Origin: an uncultured Clostridia bacterium
GTDB lineage: Bacteria > Bacillota > Clostridia > TANB77 > CAG-508
Direction of reading: 5' to 3'
Length of the DNA stretch: 16,165 nt
NCBI GenBank assembly: GCA_934162925.1
Contig: CAKPJR010000014.1
Span: forward strand, 1 to 16,165
Position 1 is the first letter of the stretch. The number at the start of each line of letters is the position of its first letter. The notes under the pieces were generated by a model. That model searched no databases, was not told the DNA's origin, and saw only the letters and a list, made by a program, of their open reading frames with translations. Position numbers and translations under genes: made by a program. Positions 7,202 to 13,180 of the stretch are shown piece by piece.

Positions 7202-7230
7202 TTGACTAATGGTCATAATGGTGTTACAAT
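7202..7230 (+). promoter_or_regulatory. Promoter of the MMPL transporter operon
   Basis: TTGACT at 7202-7207 and TACAAT at 7225-7230 with a 17-base spacer. One operator-like palindrome covers the -35 box and another the predicted transcription start. Confidence 0.75.
7203..7215. promoter_or_regulatory. TetR operator-like site 1 upstream of the transporter
   Basis: TGACTAATGGTCA, half sites TGAC and GTCA, overlapping the -35 box. Confidence 0.65.
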
Positions 7231-7237
7231 ATAAAAA

Positions 7238-7250
7238 TGACCGATAGTCA
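7238..7250. promoter_or_regulatory. TetR operator-like site 2 upstream of the transporter
   Basis: TGACCGATAGTCA, half sites TGAC and GTCA, just downstream of the -10 box and covering the likely start of transcription. It is 35 bases from site 1 in the same register. Confidence 0.65.
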
Positions 7251-7271
7251 TAAAATGAAAGGAGAGATAAT

Positions 7272-9335
7272 ATGCTAAAATTTGGTGAGTTTATATGTAA
7301 GCATAAAAAAATAATTTTAGTAATTTCAATACTTTTACTAATTCCCTCAATAATAGGGATAAAAGCAACAAAAATAAACTATGATATTTTGGTATATTTA
7401 CCAAATGATATTGAAACTGTTCAAGGAGAAAATATTCTTTCAGAAGATTTTAATATGGGAGCATTTTCAATAGTAGTCTTGGAAAATATGAAGCCAAAAG
7501 AAATAGCAAAACTAGAAACAGAAGCAAAAGAAATACAAGGTGTGGAAAATGTAATAAGTATTGTAGACGCTACGGGAACAAGTATTCCGCTGGAAAGTTT
7601 ACCACAAGAGATAAAAGATAAAATATATAAAGATAACACAACATTAATGCTTGTAACATTTAAAGATGCAATTTCATCAGATGAAACAACAAACGCAGTA
7701 GAAAAACTAAGAAATATGACAGATGAAAGATGCAAAGTAAGTGGAATGACATCTGCATTAATAGATACAAGAGATTTATCAGATAAAGAAGTAGCGATAT
7801 ATGTATTAATAGCAGTAGCTTTATGTATTATAATTCTAGAGTTAGCATTAGATTCTTATTTAGTACCAATATTCTTATTATTAAATATAGGAATAGCAAT
7901 ACTTTATAATATGGGATCAAACATAATGCTTGGAGAAATATCGTATATAACAAAAGCAATAAGTGCAGTGTTGCAGCTAGGTGTAACAACAGACTTTTCT
8001 ATATTCCTTTACCACAGTTATAAAGCAGAAAAAGAAAAATATTCAAACAATGACGAAGCAATGGCAAATGCAATTGCAAAAACTTTAGTATCAGTTTTAG
8101 GAAGTTCATTAACAACAATAGCAGGATTTTTAGCATTATGTAGTATGAACCTAACACTTGGAAAAGACATTGGTATAGTAATGGCAAAAGGTGTGTTATT
8201 TGGAGTAATAACAGTAGTAACAGTTCTACCAGCCCTAATACTACAATTTAACAAAGCTATAGAAAAAACATCACATAAAGAAATCTTACCTAAATTTACA
8301 GCATTAAAGAAATTTAACATAAAACATTATAAACTAATATTAGTAGCTTTCTTAGTTATATTACCATTTGCAGTATATGGATATACACATACAAGTGTTT
8401 ATTATAACCTAGACAGCTCATTACCAGAAACTTTGGAAAGTATAAGTGGAAATAATGAGTTGAAAAATAAATTTGGAATAGTAGCAACAGAAATGATATT
8501 AGTAAATAATGATGTTCCAGATTATAAAGTAAATCAAATGTTAGATGAAATAGAACAAATAGATGGTATTGATTGGACATTAAGTTATTCAAAAATATCT
8601 AAAGAATTACCAGAACAAGTACTTTCAGAAAATCTAACAAAAATATTCCAAAGTGATAAATATAAGATGGTAATAATTAATTCTAAATACGAAGTAGCAA
8701 CAAATGAATTAAACTCACAAATGGAAGAAATACAAAAAGTAATAGATAAATATGATCCTAATGCAATACTTGCAGGAGAAGGACCTCTTATGAAAGACCT
8801 AATTCAAGTAAGTGATCATGATTTTAACAGCGTAAATACTGTATCAATAGCAATAATTTTCTTATTGATGTTTGTAGTATTTAAGTCAATATCTTTGCCA
8901 GTTATATTAATAACAGTAATAGAAGTTGCAATATTTATAAATATGGGAATTCCAGCATATACAGGAACTGTACTTCCATTTGTAGCATCAATTGTAATAG
9001 GAACAATACAATTGGGAGCAACAATAGATTATGCAATATTAATAACTAATAAGTATATAGCATTTAGAAAAGAAGGAAAAAATAAAAAGGAAGCTATAGA
9101 CGAAGCTTTAGGAACATCAATTTCTTCAATAATAGTAAGTGGTTTATGCTTCTTTGGAGCAACATTTGGTGTTGGAGTTTATTCACAAATAGAAATGATT
9201 GGATCACTATGTTCATTAATGGCAAGAGGTGCAATAGTAAGTACATGTGTAGTAATCACATTATTACCTGCATTTTTAATGTTATTTGATAAAATAGTAT
9301 GTAAAACAACTTTAGGTATGTCAAAAGTAAAATAG
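7272..9335 (+). CDS. MMPL/RND-family membrane transporter
   Basis: A 687-residue protein with the duplicated RND/MMPL layout. Each half has one membrane helix (about residues 14-31 and 354-371), a soluble extracellular domain, and then a block of five helices (about 175-330 and 520-675). The two halves carry matching motifs in their helix-4 equivalents, GVTTDFSIFLYHSY with Asp241 and GATIDYAILITNKY with Asp586, the acidic residues expected for proton-driven transport. Substrate is unknown; relatives export lipids, drugs or surface components. AAGGAGAG lies before the ATG at 7272. It is controlled by the divergent TetR gene, judging from the operator-like sites. The next gene begins 18 bases later and encodes a secreted repeat protein, a recurring partner of MMPL proteins in Clostridia. 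No in-frame CGG in 687 codons; the CGG at 7577-7579 is in the harmless phase ACG GGA. Confidence 0.9.
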   Translation: MLKFGEFICKHKKIILVISILLLIPSIIGIKATKINYDILVYLPNDIETVQGENILSEDFNMGAFSIVVLENMKPKEIAKLETEAKEIQGVENVISIVDATGTSIPLESLPQEIKDKIYKDNTTLMLVTFKDAISSDETTNAVEKLRNMTDERCKVSGMTSALIDTRDLSDKEVAIYVLIAVALCIIILELALDSYLVPIFLLLNIGIAILYNMGSNIMLGEISYITKAISAVLQLGVTTDFSIFLYHSYKAEKEKYSNNDEAMANAIAKTLVSVLGSSLTTIAGFLALCSMNLTLGKDIGIVMAKGVLFGVITVVTVLPALILQFNKAIEKTSHKEILPKFTALKKFNIKHYKLILVAFLVILPFAVYGYTHTSVYYNLDSSLPETLESISGNNELKNKFGIVATEMILVNNDVPDYKVNQMLDEIEQIDGIDWTLSYSKISKELPEQVLSENLTKIFQSDKYKMVIINSKYEVATNELNSQMEEIQKVIDKYDPNAILAGEGPLMKDLIQVSDHDFNSVNTVSIAIIFLLMFVVFKSISLPVILITVIEVAIFINMGIPAYTGTVLPFVASIVIGTIQLGATIDYAILITNKYIAFRKEGKNKKEAIDEALGTSISSIIVSGLCFFGATFGVGVYSQIEMIGSLCSLMARGAIVSTCVVITLLPAFLMLFDKIVCKTTLGMSKVK

Positions 9336-9353
9336 AAGAAAGGATGATATAAA

Positions 9354-11420
9354 ATGAAAAGTAAAAAAATGATTTCTGGGCTATTAGCATTTACAGTAAC
9401 AGCATATACTGCAATTCCAGTATTAGCTGCTTCAAAAATAGAAACAGTATATTCAAATTTAGACTCAAATGGTAAATCATATAAAACAATAGTAAGTACA
9501 CAATTAACTAATGAAGATAAAGTAGATAAATTAGTAGATTTTTCTAGTTTAATAAATATAGAAAATACAAATGGAGATGAAACATTTAGTAAAAACGGAA
9601 ACGAAGTAGTATGGGATAGCAATGGAAATAACATATATTACCAAGGAGAAAGTGACAAAGAATTGCCAGTAGAATGTAAAATAACTTATGAATTAAATGG
9701 AGAAGAAATATCCGCAGAAGACTTAAAAGGTAAAAGTGGAAATGTAAAAATTAAAATAAACTACATAAACAATGAAAAACATACAGTTTCAATAAATGGA
9801 AAGCAAATTACAATGTACACTCCGTTTATAATAGTAGCAGGAACAAAAATAGACAATACAAAAAATAAAAATATTAAAATAACTAATGGAAAAACAGTGG
9901 ACAATGGAGAAAGCACATTAGCAGTTGGAATTGCAATGCCAGGAATGCAAGAGAATATTGGAATTTCAAAAAATAAAATAGAAATCCCAGAAGAAATAGA
10001 AATTTCAATGGAAACTGAAAACTTTGAAATGGAAAATATTATAGCTGTAGTAGCAGTAAAAGGTATAGACGAAGATTTAACAAGCGATTTAAATAGTATG
10101 TATAGCCAAGTAAATGAATTAGTAAATGCAAGTAATCAATTATTAGAAGGTGCAAACCAAATAAAAGATGGAACAAATGAATTGGCAGTAGGAGCAAATA
10201 AATTAAAATCAGGAACAGAAACAGCATATAATGGATCTAAACAAATAAAGAATGAAGTAGAAGAAAGTACAAGAAAATTAAAAAATGACAATACTCCAGC
10301 AATAGATAGCAAAACTTTAGAAGCAATAAAAGCACAAGCAATGCAAAGTGCAACACTAACAGCAGAACAAAAAGCTGCAATATCATCGCAAGCAAAGGCA
10401 GGAGCAACATTAACAGCAGAGCAAAAAGCTGCAATATCAGAACAAGCAAAAGAAGGAGCAACACTAACAACAGAACAAAAGAAAGTAATATCAGCACAAG
10501 CAAAAGAAGGAGCAACACTAACAACAGAACAAAAGAAAGTAATATCAGCACAAGCAAAAGAAGGAGCAACAATTACAGAAGAACAAAAAGAAAAAATAAA
10601 GGCAGAAGCTAGAAAATCTGCAGAATTTACAGAAGCACAAAAGGAAGCAATAATAGCTCAAGTACCAGCAACATTAACAGATGAGGAAAAGCAACTAATA
10701 GTAACAATAGCACAAAATACGGCATATAAAACAGCAGAGGAAACAGCATTAGCAGTGGCACAAAATATAGCAACACAAACAGCAGAAAAAACAGCACAAA
10801 CAGTAGCGCAAAGCATAGCAATACAAACTGCAGAAAAAACAGCATTAACAGTAGCACAAAGCACAGCAACGCAAACAGCAGAAAAAACAGCGCAAGCAGT
10901 AGCACAAAGCACAGCAACGCAAACAGCAGAGAAAACAGCTCAAGCAGTAGCACAAAGTACAGCAACACAAACTGCAGGAGAAACAGCAACACAAACAGCA
11001 ACACAAGTTGGAAATCAAGCAAAACAAAAATTTACAAACCAAGTAGTATCTCAAATGAACACATTAGGAGAAGCCTTAGGAGAATTAACAAATGGATTAG
11101 AAAATATAGATAACGGAGTAAGTACATTATCATTGGGAGCAAATAAATTAGATAATGGTGCATTAGAATTAGCAACAGGTGTAAAAACATTTAATGAACA
11201 AGGAATATCAAAAATAAATAATCTAGTAAATGGAGATTTAAAAAATTTAGCAACAAGAATAGAAAAAATGAATGAACTTGCAAAAGCATATAATAACTAT
11301 GCAGGAATTCAAGATGGAATGGATGGAGAAGTAAAATTCATAATGATAGTGGACTCATCATCAGACAATGGAGAAATAAAAAAAGAAGAAGCAGTAACAA
11401 CATATAAAAAAGAAGATTAA
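9354..11420 (+). CDS. Secreted XXXLXXG heptad-repeat protein, MMPL partner
   Basis: A 688-residue protein. A signal peptide (residues 1-25, basic start, hydrophobic core, VLA-A cleavage) is followed by a beta-rich domain to about residue 230. Then come Leu/Gly heptads of the XXXLXXG type (about 258-300: QLLEGANQIKDG, NELAVGANKLKSG) and, after a long insertion, a second block (about 569-617: GLENIDNG, LSLGANKLDNGALELATG). Between the blocks lie two different tandem repeats: six 18-residue units (GATLTTEQKK type) and five 16-residue units (TAEKTAQAVAQS type), both rich in Ala, Thr and Gln and likely helical, probably a spacer or stalk. No membrane anchor is visible at the C-terminus. Such proteins are encoded next to MMPL or YhgE-type membrane proteins; a role in assembling or bracing the exporter outside the membrane is inference. 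It shares the transporter transcript, which ends at the terminator at 11439. Confidence 0.8.
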   Translation: MKSKKMISGLLAFTVTAYTAIPVLAASKIETVYSNLDSNGKSYKTIVSTQLTNEDKVDKLVDFSSLINIENTNGDETFSKNGNEVVWDSNGNNIYYQGESDKELPVECKITYELNGEEISAEDLKGKSGNVKIKINYINNEKHTVSINGKQITMYTPFIIVAGTKIDNTKNKNIKITNGKTVDNGESTLAVGIAMPGMQENIGISKNKIEIPEEIEISMETENFEMENIIAVVAVKGIDEDLTSDLNSMYSQVNELVNASNQLLEGANQIKDGTNELAVGANKLKSGTETAYNGSKQIKNEVEESTRKLKNDNTPAIDSKTLEAIKAQAMQSATLTAEQKAAISSQAKAGATLTAEQKAAISEQAKEGATLTTEQKKVISAQAKEGATLTTEQKKVISAQAKEGATITEEQKEKIKAEARKSAEFTEAQKEAIIAQVPATLTDEEKQLIVTIAQNTAYKTAEETALAVAQNIATQTAEKTAQTVAQSIAIQTAEKTALTVAQSTATQTAEKTAQAVAQSTATQTAEKTAQAVAQSTATQTAGETATQTATQVGNQAKQKFTNQVVSQMNTLGEALGELTNGLENIDNGVSTLSLGANKLDNGALELATGVKTFNEQGISKINNLVNGDLKNLATRIEKMNELAKAYNNYAGIQDGMDGEVKFIMIVDSSSDNGEIKKEEAVTTYKKED
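10335..10706 (+). repeat. 54-bp (18-residue) tandem repeats within the XXXLXXG gene
   Basis: Six units start at 10335, 10389, 10443, 10497, 10551 and 10605, with a shortened seventh from 10659. Units three and four (10443-10550) are identical in DNA, a sign of recent duplication. The consensus residues are QAKxGATLTxEQKxxIxA. Confidence 0.9.
10731..10970 (+). repeat. 48-bp (16-residue) tandem repeats within the XXXLXXG gene
   Basis: Five units start at 10731, 10779, 10827, 10875 and 10923, coding for TAEKTAxxVAQSxATQ. Adjacent units differ by few bases, and a degenerate partial unit follows. Copy number is likely to vary between strains. Confidence 0.9.
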
Positions 11421-11438
11421 ATTTTAATTTATCCAATT

Positions 11439-11471
11439 GAGGGAAAAATGGGACAGACCCCTTTTTCCCTC
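11439..11471 (+). terminator. Intrinsic terminator of the MMPL operon
   Basis: A 10-bp perfect inverted repeat (GAGGGAAAAA at 11439-11448, TTTTTCCCTC at 11462-11471) with a 13-base loop containing GGGACAGACCCC, followed by a T-rich tract. Confidence 0.8.
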
Positions 11472-11475
11472 TTTC

Positions 11476-11504
11476 TTGACTTTTTGAGCCAAAAGTGGTA
11501 ATAT
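11476..11504 (+). promoter_or_regulatory. Promoter of the ArsP_2-type permease gene
   Basis: TTGACT at 11476-11481 and TAATAT at 11499-11504, spacer 17. Transcription would begin near 11511, just before the AGGAGG at 11513-11518. This supports translation starting at ATG 11526 rather than at GTG 11505. Confidence 0.65.
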
Positions 11505-11525
11505 GTGGCAATAGGAGGAGACTTA

Positions 11526-12378
11526 ATGGAAAAAATTATAGATATATTATTAGATACGTTATTAGATGCAGTAAAGTTACTGCCATTTTTATTAATTGCA
11601 TATTTAATAATGGAATATATAGAGCATAAAACAACAAATAAAACAAGGAAGACAATAAAAAAATCTGGAAAGATAGGACCATTAATAGGTGGACTTTTAG
11701 GTGCATTACCACAATGTGGTTTTTCGGTTACAGCAACAAATCTTTATGCTGGAAGAGTAATAACATTACGGAACACTATTTGCTGTGTATCTATCAACAT
11801 CAGATGAGATGCTACCTATATTATTATCAGAAGGTGTTAATGGAGTTCTAATATTAAAGATATTAGGAATAAAAATACTAATAGGAATTTTTGCTGGATT
11901 TTTAATAGATTTAGTATTAAGAAGAAAAGAAGAGGAAAAAGAAGAAAATATAGAAGATTTATGCGAACATGAACATTGCCATTGTGAAGAAGGCATATGG
12001 AAATCTGCAATAAAACATACAGTAAATATATTTATATTTATCTTAATAGTATCATTATTATTAAATATAGCAATTGGATATATAGGAGAAGAAACAATAG
12101 GAAACTTAATATCAGATAAGCCAGTTCTAGGAGCCTTAATTGCTTGTTTAATAGGACTAATACCAAATTGTGCATCATCAGTTATACTAACAGAGCTTTA
12201 TTTGTTAGGGGTATTGAATCTAGGACTAATGATAGGAGGCCTTTTAGTAAATTCAGGAGTTGGAATATTAGTATTGTTTAAGGTAAATCATAATACTAAA
12301 CAAAATATAAAAATAGTTTTAACTCTTTATACAATAGGAGCAATTTCAGCTATGATACTACAGCTTTTGAAAATTTAG
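11526..12378 (+). CDS. ArsP_2/DUF2899-type heavy-metal (putative manganese) permease, needs one +1 shift
   Basis: With a +1 shift at CGG 11769 the product is 283 residues. It has two homologous membrane halves, each with a helix-breaking motif: LLGALPQCGFSVTATNLYAGRV in the first and LIGLIPNCASSVILTELYLLG in the second, both P-x-C-x-x-S-V. The halves are joined by a charged cytoplasmic loop with a Cys/His cluster (EDLCEHEHCHCEEG), a likely metal-binding site. I assign it to the ArsP_2 family (putative heavy-metal exporters, often labelled putative manganese transporter); the substrate is not proven. Start at ATG 11526 after AGGAGG. Without the shift translation ends at 11807 after the first third. 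It has its own promoter and terminator. Confidence 0.82.
11769..11771 (+). other. +1 shift site 6 (CGG) in the permease gene
   Basis: TTA (Leu81) is followed by in-frame CGG. Skipping the C gives GGA ACA CTA TTT GCT (GTLFA), continuing the membrane helix. Read as Arg, the frame runs RNTICCVSINIR and stops. Confidence 0.85.
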
Positions 12379-12422
12379 GAATTAAAAATAAATAGTATGG
12401 ATGTAACGCATACGCTAAAAAG

Positions 12423-12452
12423 AAAATTCTAGGAATTGTTCCTAGAATTTTT
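12423..12452 (+). terminator. Terminator of the permease gene
   Basis: A 13-bp perfect inverted repeat (12423-12435, 12439-12451) with a 3-base loop and a terminal T run, 45 bases after the stop. Confidence 0.85.
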
Positions 12453-12570
12453 ACTATATACTAGGAAATTTCCTCATTTCATTCGGAAACTCAAATCGGC
12501 TAAAACAAATGGAACCCCCAAGTTGCTTTGTTGTCTTACATTACAATATATAATAAACCCTTATAATCTC

Positions 12571-12599
12571 TTGAAAAATTGGAAAAAATAAGGTAAAAT
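12571..12599 (+). promoter_or_regulatory. Promoter of mreD-mrdA-minC
   Basis: TTGAAA at 12571-12576 and TAAAAT at 12594-12599 with a 17-base spacer, 28 bases before mreD. The preceding stretch from 12453 holds no gene that I can support. Confidence 0.6.
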
Positions 12600-12627
12600 A
12601 GAATGAAAGAAAAATGAAGGGACTACT

Positions 12628-13162
12628 ATGAAAAAAATACTATCAATAATAATAATATTTTTAATATTTATTCTTTTATATTTTTTACAATCCAATTTTT
12701 TTATTTGGTTTAACATAGCTGGGATAAAACCAAATCTTTTTATAATTCTTTCTTTATTAATAGGAATATTTATAGGTAAAACATATGGAATTTCTATAAG
12801 TATATTTTTAGGATTAATATTAGATTTGTGTATTGGAAAAGCAATAGGGATAAATGCAATAGTCTTAGGAATAGCTGGGTTTCTTCGGAGGAATATTTAC
12901 TAAAAGATTCTCTAAAGACAGTAGAATGACTATAATGCTAATGACTATAGGAACAACTATAATATGTGAATTAATATCTTACTTGCTTCAAATAATAATA
13001 TTTAAATTAGAGATTGATTTATTACCATTTATAAAAATAATATCGATAGAAACTTTATATAACGTAATGCTTATAATAATAATATATCCATTAGTAATAA
13101 AATTAGGAGAATTACTAGAAAAAACGTTTACAGAAAAAAACATATTTACCAAATATTATTAA
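12628..13162 (+). CDS. mreD: Rod-shape protein MreD, needs one +1 shift
   Basis: With a +1 shift at CGG 12886 the product is 177 residues, normal for MreD. It is almost entirely hydrophobic, with five to six membrane helices; the signature region reads GIKPNLFIILSLLIGIFIGKTYGISISIFLGLILDL, then GINAIVLGIAGFLGG. MreD is an inner-membrane part of the elongasome with MreB, MreC, RodA and PBP2. ATG 12628 follows an AAGGGA site. Without the shift it stops at 12903 after 91 residues, losing half its helices. The next gene, mrdA, starts 18 bases after its stop with a strong AAGGAGGG site. Unusually, mreB and mreC are not just upstream; a promoter and a separate metal permease gene are there instead. 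An intact rod-shape operon depending on this frame argues against simple gene decay. Confidence 0.87.
12886..12888 (+). other. +1 shift site 7 (CGG) in mreD
   Basis: CTT (Leu86) is followed by in-frame CGG. Skipping the C gives GGA GGA ATA TTT ACT AAA (GGIFTK), and the frame stays open to 13162. Without the skip, CGG AGG AAT ATT TAC is followed by TAA. Confidence 0.87.
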
Positions 13163-13180
13163 AAGGAGGGAAAACTAAAT

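Noticed and set aside
10237..11054. Long antisense open frames over the repeat region, rich in Leu and Cys
   Set aside because: They are reverse-frame shadows of the Ala/Thr/Gln-coding tandem repeats, with no ribosome binding sites or family features.
11505..11525. GTG 11505 as the permease start
   Set aside because: It overlaps the end of the -10 region and precedes the AGGAGG, which is placed for ATG 11526.
411..13162. The five broken genes as ordinary pseudogenes
   Set aside because: All breaks are one identical event type, there are no stops or other indels, family motifs are intact on both sides, and the set includes mreD in an intact operon.
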